This document shows positions 22,448 through 29,016 of a DNA stretch of 38,253 nt, one piece after another; position 1 is the first letter of the stretch; each line of letters begins with the position of its first letter. The notes below the pieces were generated by a model. The model searched no databases and was not told where the DNA came from. It was given only the letters and a program-made list of their open reading frames with translations. The stretch comes from Athalassotoga sp049965695 (GTDB lineage: Bacteria; Thermotogota; Thermotogae; Mesoaciditogales; Mesoaciditogaceae): positions 1 to 38,253 of the forward strand of contig NZ_JBMFWB010000018.1 in the NCBI RefSeq assembly GCF_049965695.1. The letters are read 5' to 3'. The translations under genes and the position numbers were made by a program.

Positions 22448-23671
22448 ATGGAAAAGAAAAAAGTTTTCATAATAGGAGGCGGTTTCGGAGGATTAAGCAC
22501 ATTTTACAGCCTTCGTAAGAACGGATCGGAAATCGTCGATCTTACACTTGCGGATTCGAGAGAAACAAGCCTCGAAAAACCGTCTCTTCCCGAAGTGGCA
22601 TTCATAGGAAAACCACTTAACAAAGTTCAAATACCTTTGAAATCGATCATAGAAAGGAATGGCGGGAAGTACCTCAATTCGGAGGTCAAAATCGTCGATC
22701 CTAAATCAAGCGAAATAGAATTTCTTGATGGAACTAAAATGGCTTACGATTACCTTGTGATCGCGACGGGTGCCGTGAAAGATTATGAAGCGATAGAAGG
22801 ATTTAACGATCACGGGTATTCCGTTTGCGATGATACCCATGCACCCAAACTTTACGATCGTATGTTGAATTTTGAAGAAGGGAAAATAGTCATAGGAGCG
22901 GCAAGAACAGAATGGGCAGATCATCCTGATGTCAAAAAATTGTCTGCCCCGTGTGAAGGGCCAATAGGAGAAATCATGTTCATGCTTGATTACGCTTTGA
23001 GACAAAAGGCTGTGAGATCGAAAAGTACGATAAATGTTTTTTCGCCAGGAAAGATATTTTTCGAAGATGTTGGACCAAAAGTTCACAAATCACTTGAACC
23101 TGTTATAAAAGCTCAAGGCATAAACGTTTTGACTTCAAAGTCGATAAAAAAGATAGAAAAAGACCATGTTGAATTCGAAGATGGAAGTTCTCTCGAAAGT
23201 GATTTGACGATCGTAATACCGCCTTATGCCGGCACGCCTTTTGTAAAAAATTCGGGCATCGGAGATGAAAAGGGCTTCGTAATGACCGATTCTCAAATGA
23301 GACATACTGAATACAAAAATATCTTTGCGGTTGGAGATATAAATGCCATCACGATGCCGAAATTGGGTCATATAGCGGTCATGGAGGGGCAGATTGCATC
23401 AAGTGCAATTTTGAAAGATATAAAAGGAGACGGAGAAGTTTTACCATTCAGGCCCGAAGTGTTTTGCATCATGAACAGGGGCGGAATCGATGCGACGATG
23501 ATCCTATCCGACTACCTTTACGGCGGAAAAACCGATATAACGTTAAATGGTCCGATTGCGCACATGATGAAATGGGGATTCGACGATTTCTACTTTTACA
23601 CGAAAGGTCATATGCCACCGGAGTTGATGCAAAACGGACTGAAGAAATTCCTTGAAAGCATAAAAAAATAG
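22448..23671 (+). CDS. SQR-like FAD/NAD(P)-dependent oxidoreductase
   Basis: The 407-residue flavoprotein has an N-terminal FAD motif (VFIIGGGFGGLSTFYSL), the LVIATGAVKDY loop, a GKIVIGA second Rossmann region, and a terminal FAVGDINAITMPKLGHIAV FAD motif. Cys127, Cys169 (SAPCEGPIGEIMFMLD) and Cys340 (PEVFCIMNRGG) stand near the three conserved cysteines of sulfide:quinone oxidoreductases, and the APCEGPIGE segment matches the SQR/flavocytochrome-c pattern. The C-terminus resembles SQR membrane-contact helices but is short. ATG 22448 is chosen because GAGGAGG lies 7 bases upstream; the longer frame only reads through the preceding gene. Alternatives are an NDH-2-like or NADH:polysulfide reductase. 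Confidence 0.75.
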   Translation: MEKKKVFIIGGGFGGLSTFYSLRKNGSEIVDLTLADSRETSLEKPSLPEVAFIGKPLNKVQIPLKSIIERNGGKYLNSEVKIVDPKSSEIEFLDGTKMAYDYLVIATGAVKDYEAIEGFNDHGYSVCDDTHAPKLYDRMLNFEEGKIVIGAARTEWADHPDVKKLSAPCEGPIGEIMFMLDYALRQKAVRSKSTINVFSPGKIFFEDVGPKVHKSLEPVIKAQGINVLTSKSIKKIEKDHVEFEDGSSLESDLTIVIPPYAGTPFVKNSGIGDEKGFVMTDSQMRHTEYKNIFAVGDINAITMPKLGHIAVMEGQIASSAILKDIKGDGEVLPFRPEVFCIMNRGGIDATMILSDYLYGGKTDITLNGPIAHMMKWGFDDFYFYTKGHMPPELMQNGLKKFLESIKK

Positions 23672-23867
23672 AAGTATACTGAACCAATTTCAAATTGCTC
23701 CGGCAGATAACACGTGGCTCGTAGCATGTGGGAAAGAAAGAGATCAGGGATTAGACATTAGAGATTAAAAAACAGCAAATGGCGCATGGCTAATAGCAGG
23801 TGAAAAAACAAAACACTGTATAAATTGTACACTATTGACTTTATTAGAGTATCTGTTCACTGATTTT
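23672..23867. other. Non-coding spacer with decayed repeat-like sequence
   Basis: No gene is seen between the convergent flavoprotein and dehydrogenase genes. The stretch has word-level internal repetition: GGATTAGACATTAGAGATTA at 23749-23768, and GTGGCTCGTAGCATGTGG against ATGGCTAATAGCAGGTG. This is typical of degenerate intergenic repeats. No convincing terminator stem is found. Confidence 0.4.
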
Positions 23868-23896
23868 TCCTCTCAGACTGCAGAGGCCATCTCGAG
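23868..23896. repeat. Second copy of the core of the 5963-6038 repeat
   Basis: About 29 bases match 5993-6022 with a few substitutions and one missing base; the shared centre is GAGGCCATCTCG, preceded by TCCTC and CTGC blocks. Here the copy covers the stop codon and the last residues (ILEMASAV) of the downstream dehydrogenase on the other strand. Confidence 0.5.
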
Positions 23897-24952
23897 GATG
23901 ATCTGTACTTCATGTCCGTCCTCGAATGTCGGTAATCCTTCTATTTCTTCGCCCATTATGGATTTGAAGAAAAAGATCAAAGACGTCATGTGGGCATCGA
24001 TCATGAATCCTTGAGACAATTTTTGCGGTGGGTAAACCTTCACGATGTTTCTGTAAAACTCATCCTTTAAAAGCAGTTCGTCATCGAAATAAATATGTTT
24101 TGAATTCACGTCAAAGACTTCCGGTATGTAAGGGTTATCGGTGTTTATGAAGATTGAACCTTTTTCCGCGTATATTTCAAGTCTTGTGCCTTCTTTCCCG
24201 GCCGCAACTCTCGAAGACTCTATCGTGCCGGTCGCACCTGATTTCAAATCGGCAAAGATCAAAGCCCAATCGTCAACATCGACATTTTGCATTTTTTCCC
24301 CGTCGAATCTCTGCGTAACCACTGTTTTCATTTTTGATCGAACAGATTCGAAATCTCCGAGTAAAAATCTCACGAGATCTATCATGTGAGATCCGAGATC
24401 GAAAAGAGCACCGCCGCCGCTCTTCGATCTTTCAAGGCGCCATGACATGACCTTCGATCTGTTCAAATAACTCGAGTGAAAAAATTCTCCCCTAAATGCG
24501 TACACTTTTCCGAGCAGTTCCTGTGAAAGAATCGAATGCGCATAGGCTACGGCCGGAATGAATCTTATCATGAAAGCAACCTGATTTTTGACCCTACGTT
24601 TCGAAACGGCCTTAACAATTTCTTCGGTCTCTTTTGAATTCATTCCGAGTGGCTTTTCAGAGTAAATATTTTTACCTGCCAGGGCGGATGCCGTTATCTG
24701 ATCTTTGTGAAGAAAATTGGGTGTACATATATCGACAAGATCGACATTCAAATCCAAAAGCGATTCAAATTTGTCCACGACATTTTTGAAGCCCAGCGAT
24801 ATTCCTTCGCTTTTATGAGCGGAAGATGTGGTCGACAGCCCTGTCAAATCGATGTCAAAATCGAAAGATCCCGCAACTTTTATGTTTTTTATCGCCATAA
24901 GATGAATTCTCGCTATTCCACCAAGTCCGGAAAGTCCATAATTTATTTTCAA
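23873..24952 (-). CDS. Gfo/Idh/MocA-family NAD(P)-dependent dehydrogenase
   Basis: The 359-residue protein has the N-terminal Rossmann pattern GLSGLGGIARIHLMAIK, the VDLVDICTPNFLHKDQ strand, the catalytic-Lys motif IYSEKPLGMNSKE, and the GGGALFDLGSHMIDLVRFLLG segment with the Asp-x3-His pair used in sugar binding/catalysis. Substrates in this family are sugars, inositols or their acids. The start is a TTG 9 bases after AAAGG. The C-terminus (EDGHEVQIILEMASAV) stops about ten residues earlier than the relic at 3505-3707, and the stop lies in a repeat copy. It follows the TM2 gene by 18 bases and may be co-transcribed with it. Confidence 0.88.
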   Translation of the reverse strand: MKINYGLSGLGGIARIHLMAIKNIKVAGSFDFDIDLTGLSTTSSAHKSEGISLGFKNVVDKFESLLDLNVDLVDICTPNFLHKDQITASALAGKNIYSEKPLGMNSKETEEIVKAVSKRRVKNQVAFMIRFIPAVAYAHSILSQELLGKVYAFRGEFFHSSYLNRSKVMSWRLERSKSGGGALFDLGSHMIDLVRFLLGDFESVRSKMKTVVTQRFDGEKMQNVDVDDWALIFADLKSGATGTIESSRVAAGKEGTRLEIYAEKGSIFINTDNPYIPEVFDVNSKHIYFDDELLLKDEFYRNIVKVYPPQKLSQGFMIDAHMTSLIFFFKSIMGEEIEGLPTFEDGHEVQIILEMASAV

Positions 24953-24970
24953 ATCATCATGCCTTTCATT

Positions 24971-25324
24971 TTAAATTAACCTGTGTACACGGCCGAAATA
25001 CTCATCGGTCTCTGTTAAATAGAGAATCCCCTGAATCAAACCAATTATGGCTGGAATTCCGGTCCAACAAAAGATAAGCATCAGAATGCCCCATCCGATG
25101 TTGTGAAGGTAAAACTGGTGAATTCCAAGTCCACCGAGCAATATACCCAAAATACCTGCCGTTATTCTTTTGTGGTGAACATACTCGGATCCGCTTTGGT
25201 AAGGAGCGTAAGAAGGCGGAATTGTGCTGGCAGGTTGTCTTACACCACATTTGGGACATATCTCTGCCTTTTCATCGATTTCGGCGCCGCAATTTACGCA
25301 ATACTTCTTTCCCGCTTCAGCCAT
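24971..25324 (-). CDS. Zinc-ribbon and TM2 domain membrane protein
   Basis: The 117-residue protein starts with a zinc ribbon (YCVNCGAEIDEKAEICPKCG; four Cys), then a Pro/Tyr-rich linker, and ends with a TM2 domain of two helices (ITAGILGILLGGLGIHQFYL and LMLIFCWTGIPAIIGLIQGI) joined by the family's typical short turn. Similar proteins are widespread; their function is not established. AAGGGGG stands 6 bases before the ATG. It lies between the groEL terminator and the dehydrogenase. Confidence 0.88.
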   Translation of the reverse strand: MAEAGKKYCVNCGAEIDEKAEICPKCGVRQPASTIPPSYAPYQSGSEYVHHKRITAGILGILLGGLGIHQFYLHNIGWGILMLIFCWTGIPAIIGLIQGILYLTETDEYFGRVHRLI

Positions 25325-25385
25325 AAAAATACCCCCTTGAGACGCAGTCTGTTCTATTTTACAACATAATTTATCATATTCAAAA

Positions 25386-25412
25386 CAAAAAAGCGGGCTT
25401 TCGCCCGCTTTT
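25386..25412 (-). terminator. Terminator after groEL
   Basis: A GCGGGC / GCCCGC stem (25393-25398 with 25403-25408) with a four-base loop has A-tracts on one side and T residues on the other, so it can work in both directions. It stands 10 bases beyond the groEL stop, with TTTTTTGTTTT following on the groEL strand. Confidence 0.9.
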
Positions 25413-25422
25413 GATGTTTAGA

Positions 25423-27039
25423 TCAATATTCGGGAGGCATAGGAGGCATTTCTTTTTTCTCCTCCGGCTTTTCGACTATCGCAACTTCCGTTGTCAAAAG
25501 CATGGAAGAGATAGAAGATGCATTCTGAAGAGCACTCCTTGTTACCTTTGCAGGATCTATTATACCGGCTTCAAACATATCGACGAATTTCCCTTTAAGA
25601 GCGTCGTATCCGTAAGATTTACTTGAATTTGCAAGTATTTCGTTTACAACGACGGCACCTTCGACACCAGCATTCTGGCATATTATCTTCAAAGGTTCAC
25701 TCAAAGCATTTCTAACTATCATGGCACCGATTTTCTTTTCACCTTCAAGTTTATCCTCAAATTTCTTGAGGTCTTGAGCGATTCTCAGAAGAGTAACTCC
25801 TCCACCGGCCACGATTCCCTCTTCAACCGCTGATTTTGTTGCACTCAAAGCATCTTCGATTCTTTGTTTCTTTTCTTTGAGTTCTGTCTCAGTCGCTGCT
25901 CCGACTTTTATAACCGCAACTCCACCGGAGAGTTTAGCCATTCTTTCTTGTAAAGTTTCTTTTTCATATTCGCTGGTTGTATTTTCAATCTGGGCTTTTA
26001 TCTGTGCAATTCTGTCTTTTATGTCTTTTTCTTTACCGGCACCATCTACGATCAAAGTGTCATCTTTTCTTACTTTTATACTCTTTGCACGACCGAGCAT
26101 GTCCAAAGTGACGTTATCGAAGTCAAGTCCGACTTCTTCGCTTACAACAGTGCCACCTGTGAGTATGGCTATATCCTGAAGCATGGCTTTTCTTCTGTCT
26201 CCAAAGCCAGGGGCTTTGACGGCCATAATGTTGAGTGTGCCCTTCAATTTGTTAAGTACAAGAGTTGTGAGAGCCTCTCCTTCGACATCTTCTGCTATTA
26301 TAAGCAACGGTTTTCCGGTTTGGGCAGTTTTTTCAAGCAAAGGAATGATCGGCTTTACGGCACTTATTTTTTTGTCGGTTATAAGTATAAAAGCATCTGA
26401 GAGATTCGCTTCCATCTTTTCTGCATCCGTAACAAAATATGGGGAGATGTATCCGCGATCAAATTGCATACCTTCCGTGAATTCAACATGCGTTTCCATT
26501 GTCTTTGAATCCTCGACGGTTATTACCCCATCTTGTCCAACTTTATCCATTGCTTCTGCTATCAATTCACCTATTTCTTCGTTATTAGCGCTTATAGCCG
26601 CAACATGGGCGATATCAGATCTTCCGTTCAATTTTTTGCTGAGTTTCTTTATCTCTTCAACGGCCTTTTCGGTGGCTTCCTGCATACCGGTTCTCATAAC
26701 CATCGGATTTGTTCCGGCAGTTATATTCTTTATGCCTTCTTTTATCATGGCTTCCGCCAAAACAGTTGCCGTCGTGGTTCCATCACCGGCTGCATCATTT
26801 GTCTTTGTTGCAACCTCTTTTACAAGTTGAGCGCCAAGATTTTCGAACTTATCTTCAAGATCGATCTCTTTAGCAATTGAAACACCATCACTTGACACGG
26901 TTGGAGAACCAAAACTCTTTTCAACAACCACATTTCTTCCTTTAGGACCAAGCGTAATTTTAACGGCACTTGCAAGTTTTTCAACACCTGTAAGTATAGA
27001 TTGCCTTGCATCTTGATCGAATTTGAGTAACTTGGGCAT
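25423..27039 (-). CDS. groL: Chaperonin GroEL (60 kDa)
   Basis: At 538 residues the protein is full-length group I chaperonin: KITLGPKGRNVVVEKSFGSP near the N-terminus, the ATP-site motif AGDGTTTATVLAEAMIKEG, VTIVEDSKT-like VITVEDSKTMETHVEFTEGM, LLIIAEDVEGEALTTLVLNK, KAPGFGDRRKAMLQDIAI, GGVAVIKVGAATETELKEKK and EEGIVAGGGVTLLR. The C-terminal tail is charged and Pro/Met-rich (EKKEMPPMPPEY) rather than the Gly-Gly-Met repeat of enterobacteria. It follows groES by 16 bases in a heat-shock operon. Confidence 0.98.
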   Translation of the reverse strand: MPKLLKFDQDARQSILTGVEKLASAVKITLGPKGRNVVVEKSFGSPTVSSDGVSIAKEIDLEDKFENLGAQLVKEVATKTNDAAGDGTTTATVLAEAMIKEGIKNITAGTNPMVMRTGMQEATEKAVEEIKKLSKKLNGRSDIAHVAAISANNEEIGELIAEAMDKVGQDGVITVEDSKTMETHVEFTEGMQFDRGYISPYFVTDAEKMEANLSDAFILITDKKISAVKPIIPLLEKTAQTGKPLLIIAEDVEGEALTTLVLNKLKGTLNIMAVKAPGFGDRRKAMLQDIAILTGGTVVSEEVGLDFDNVTLDMLGRAKSIKVRKDDTLIVDGAGKEKDIKDRIAQIKAQIENTTSEYEKETLQERMAKLSGGVAVIKVGAATETELKEKKQRIEDALSATKSAVEEGIVAGGGVTLLRIAQDLKKFEDKLEGEKKIGAMIVRNALSEPLKIICQNAGVEGAVVVNEILANSSKSYGYDALKGKFVDMFEAGIIDPAKVTRSALQNASSISSMLLTTEVAIVEKPEEKKEMPPMPPEY

Positions 27040-27055
27040 TATTCATTTACCTCCT

Positions 27056-27334
27056 TCATTTTTCAACCTTTGCGAGAACATCGTTCCAATCGATCAATAT
27101 GTAATCTTCGTCGTCAACCTTGATCTCATTTCCTGAGTACTTCGCAAAAATAACCACATCACCGATTTTCACGTTGATGTCGTCGCCAGTTCCAACCTCA
27201 ATAACTTCTGCTCTTTGCGGCTTTTCTTTCGCATTTTCCGGCAGAACTATTCCTCCAGCAGATTTAGGTTCCTCTTTCAATGGCTTGATCAGAATCCTTT
27301 CACCAAGCGGTTTAATCCTCATTTTCGTACTCAT
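27056..27334 (-). CDS. groS: Co-chaperonin GroES
   Basis: The 92-residue product has the GroES pattern: RIKPLGERILIKPLKEE, the mobile loop SAGGIVLPENAKEKPQRAEV, VIEVGTG and the terminal DEDYILIDWNDVLAKVEK. ATG 27332-27334 is chosen, 10 bases after AGGAGG; the longer frame starts inside the ribosome site. A degenerate CIRCE operator lies 23 bases upstream, which suggests HrcA control of the operon. A TATAAT hexamer (minus strand, 27435-27430) may be its -10 box. Confidence 0.96.
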   Translation of the reverse strand: MSTKMRIKPLGERILIKPLKEEPKSAGGIVLPENAKEKPQRAEVIEVGTGDDINVKIGDVVIFAKYSGNEIKVDDEDYILIDWNDVLAKVEK

Positions 27335-27356
27335 TCCAAGAAAACCTCCTTTCAAA

Positions 27357-27383
27357 TTAGCACTCTAACATCTCTTCTGCTAA
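27357..27383. promoter_or_regulatory. Degenerate CIRCE (HrcA operator) upstream of groES
   Basis: One half is a perfect TTAGCACTC. After the standard nine-base gap the other half reads TTCTGCTAA in place of GAGTGCTAA (six of nine matching). Position, spacing and the groES context make HrcA control likely. The hrcA gene is not in the window. Confidence 0.75.
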
Positions 27384-27517
27384 TTATGTTAGCGCACTTC
27401 AATTCCTAATCAAAGGCTCAATTTTAACAATTATACCATTTTAAAGACGATTATGGAGATTTATTCCCAAATATAAGTGTATATCTTCGTAAATCTCCTG
27501 ATATCGCCCTTTTGTAA

Positions 27518-27582
27518 GTTTTCAACAATCAAAAAAGTCAATAACCGTATGGCTAAAAATGAGTTTTCAACACTTTCAACAA
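27518..27582 (+). repeat. 65-bp direct repeat, copy 1
   Basis: It contains two exact and one variant nonamer, an A-rich run and the block GGCTAAAAATGAG. It matches 27791-27854 with about eight differences and one missing base. A third, shorter copy of the block AAAAATGAGTTTTCAACA lies at 27734-27751, and the sequence TGTTGAAAACTCAT at 27610-27623 is the inverted form of its core. Confidence 0.85.
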
Positions 27583-27853
27583 AAGTTTTCAACACTTTCA
27601 ACAATCGACTGTTGAAAACTCATGAAATGCTTGTAAAATAAGAAAAATATCGTTGTTGAAAACTTTTTACACATCGTTGCATTATTTTTGTCTATAACCA
27701 TGCCTGTTTTGGAACTTTTCAACACGATAATTCAAAAATGAGTTTTCAACAATTTTATCCCCAAAAAGTTTTCAACAAGTTTTCAACAAAGTTTTCAACA
27801 ATCAAAAAGCCAGTAGCCATATGGCTAAAAATGAGTTTTCAACAATTTCAACA
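27519..27853. other. oriC: Candidate replication origin: cluster of DnaA-box-like nonamers
   Basis: This gene-free interval contains eleven exact TTTTCAACA nonamers. Nine are on the + strand, starting at 27519, 27564, 27586, 27716, 27743, 27769, 27780, 27792 and 27836. Two are on the minus strand, at 27610-27618 and 27654-27662. Three one-mismatch copies (27573, 27595, 27845) follow exact copies back to back. TTTTACACA at 27665-27673 fits the DnaA-box consensus TTWTNCACA, and TTATCCCCA at 27755-27763 differs from TTATCCACA by one base. Spacings of 11 and 12 bases at 27769-27800 place boxes on one helix face. Genes diverge from this gap. An origin is favoured; a multi-site operator or another iteron system is possible. 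Confidence 0.6.
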
Positions 27854-27854
27854 A
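27791..27854 (+). repeat. 65-bp direct repeat, copy 2, with a perfect 14-bp palindrome
   Basis: It is the second copy of the 27518-27582 unit. In this copy the centre forms the perfect palindrome TAGCCATATGGCTA (27814-27827), which in copy 1 is degenerate (TAACCGTATGGCTA). Confidence 0.85.
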
Positions 27855-27857
27855 CAC

Positions 27858-27899
27858 ATACTAATAAGAAAAATACTAAAAATATATTATTATTAGTAT
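27858..27899. other. AT-rich inverted repeat, possible DNA-unwinding element
   Basis: The arms ATACTAATAA and TTATTAGTAT (27858-27867, 27890-27899) are perfect and enclose 22 bases made only of A, T, one G and one C. It directly follows the nonamer array and directly precedes the ribosome site of the metallophosphatase gene. It could be the unwinding region of an origin or, as RNA, a weak leader hairpin. Confidence 0.5.
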
Positions 27900-27910
27900 G
27901 AGGTGAGAAA

Positions 27911-28546
27911 ATGATATACGCGATAGGTGACATACATGGATGTTTAGATTCGTTAAAACAACTTGTTGAAAAAGTAAATCCAAATTTAGAAGACAAAGTG
28001 ATCTTCCTTGGAGATTACATAGACAGAGGACCTGATTCAAAAGGAGTTGTTGAATTCCTTTTGAGATTTTCTGCAACACACAAAAACACAATCTTCATAA
28101 AGGGAAATCATGAATGGATGATAAAAAGGTTTTACGATACAAGAGATCCGAAAGATTGGGAATTATGGGAATACAATGGAGCAAGGAAAACACTTGAAAG
28201 TTATGGTAACAACATAGAGAATATTCCCATTGAACATCTGAAATTCTTTGAAAAAACAAAACTTTACCATGTTGAAGGAAGATATCTTTTTGTTCATGGA
28301 GGAATTAAACCCGGGATAAACCTTTCTAATCAAAAAGCGGAAGACATACTTTGGATAAGAGATGAATTCATATATTCAGAAAAGCCGTTAAAAAGATACA
28401 CGGTTGTGTTTGGTCACACGCCAATGCATAAACCTTTGATTGAAAGTGATAAGATAGGAATTGACACAGGATGCGTTTACGGTGGAAGTCTTACCTGTCT
28501 GAGATTGGATGACAAAAAAATATTTCAGGTGAGGTGTAAAAAATGA
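27911..28546 (+). CDS. Metallophosphoesterase (PPP/ApaH-like protein phosphatase)
   Basis: The 211-residue protein carries every PPP-family metal motif: YAIGDIHGC (GDxHG), VIFLGDYIDRGPDS (GDxxDRG), FIKGNHEWM (GNHE), LFVHGGIKPG and VVFGHTPMHKP. It is likely a Ser/Thr protein phosphatase or a bis(5'-nucleosyl)tetraphosphatase; these cannot be separated by eye. GAGGTGAG lies 4 bases before the ATG. It is the first gene of the long rightward train and overlaps coaD by 4 bases. Confidence 0.9.
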   Translation: MIYAIGDIHGCLDSLKQLVEKVNPNLEDKVIFLGDYIDRGPDSKGVVEFLLRFSATHKNTIFIKGNHEWMIKRFYDTRDPKDWELWEYNGARKTLESYGNNIENIPIEHLKFFEKTKLYHVEGRYLFVHGGIKPGINLSNQKAEDILWIRDEFIYSEKPLKRYTVVFGHTPMHKPLIESDKIGIDTGCVYGGSLTCLRLDDKKIFQVRCKK

Positions 28547-29016
28547 AAGCCATATATCCGGGATCTTTCGATCCGATAACTTACGGTCATATAGACATAA
28601 TCAAAAGGGCATCTGAAGTCTTTGATGATTTTACCGTTGTTTTGATGAACAACATGAGAAAGAAACCTTTGTTTTCCGCAGATGAAAGACTTGAGATGAT
28701 AAAAGAAGTGACGAAAAATTTAAACGTAAAGGTAGATCTTCACAACGGTCTCCTTGTTCAATATGTAAGAGAAAAAGGAATCAAAATAGCGATAAGAGGA
28801 TTAAGAGCCGTCGAAGATTTCGAATATGAATTCGAAATGGCCCTTGCAAATAGAGAAATGTGTCCCAACCTTGAGATGATATATTTCATGACAGATATAA
28901 GATTTCTTTTTCTTTCTTCGTCTATGGTAAAAGAAGTGGCACAGTTTGGAGGAGAATTAAAACAATGGGTTCCTCAAATGGTGGAAGACAAATTAAGAGA
29001 GAAATTCCAGATGTAA
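28543..29016 (+). CDS. coaD: Pantetheine-phosphate adenylyltransferase
   Basis: It makes dephospho-CoA from 4'-phosphopantetheine and ATP. The 157-residue sequence shows the nucleotidyl-transferase motif AIYPGSFDPITYGHIDII (with Thr-x-Gly-His), the VVLMNNMRKKPLFSADER segment, IAIRGLRAVEDFEYEFEMA and the C-terminal FLSSSMVKEVAQFGG. Length is typical. ATGA overlap with the phosphatase; its 3' end overlaps ddl by 52 bases in another frame. Confidence 0.97.
   Translation: MKAIYPGSFDPITYGHIDIIKRASEVFDDFTVVLMNNMRKKPLFSADERLEMIKEVTKNLNVKVDLHNGLLVQYVREKGIKIAIRGLRAVEDFEYEFEMALANREMCPNLEMIYFMTDIRFLFLSSSMVKEVAQFGGELKQWVPQMVEDKLREKFQM

Noticed and set aside
26183..26830. 215-residue open frame opposite groEL
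   Set aside because: It lies fully inside the certain groEL gene on the other strand, is low-complexity Ser/Ile-rich, and has no ribosome site: a shadow frame.
27519..27853. CRISPR array suggested by many repeats in a gene-free gap
   Set aside because: The unit is only 9 bases, occurs on both strands and at irregular spacing, with no spacer-length regularity and no cas genes.
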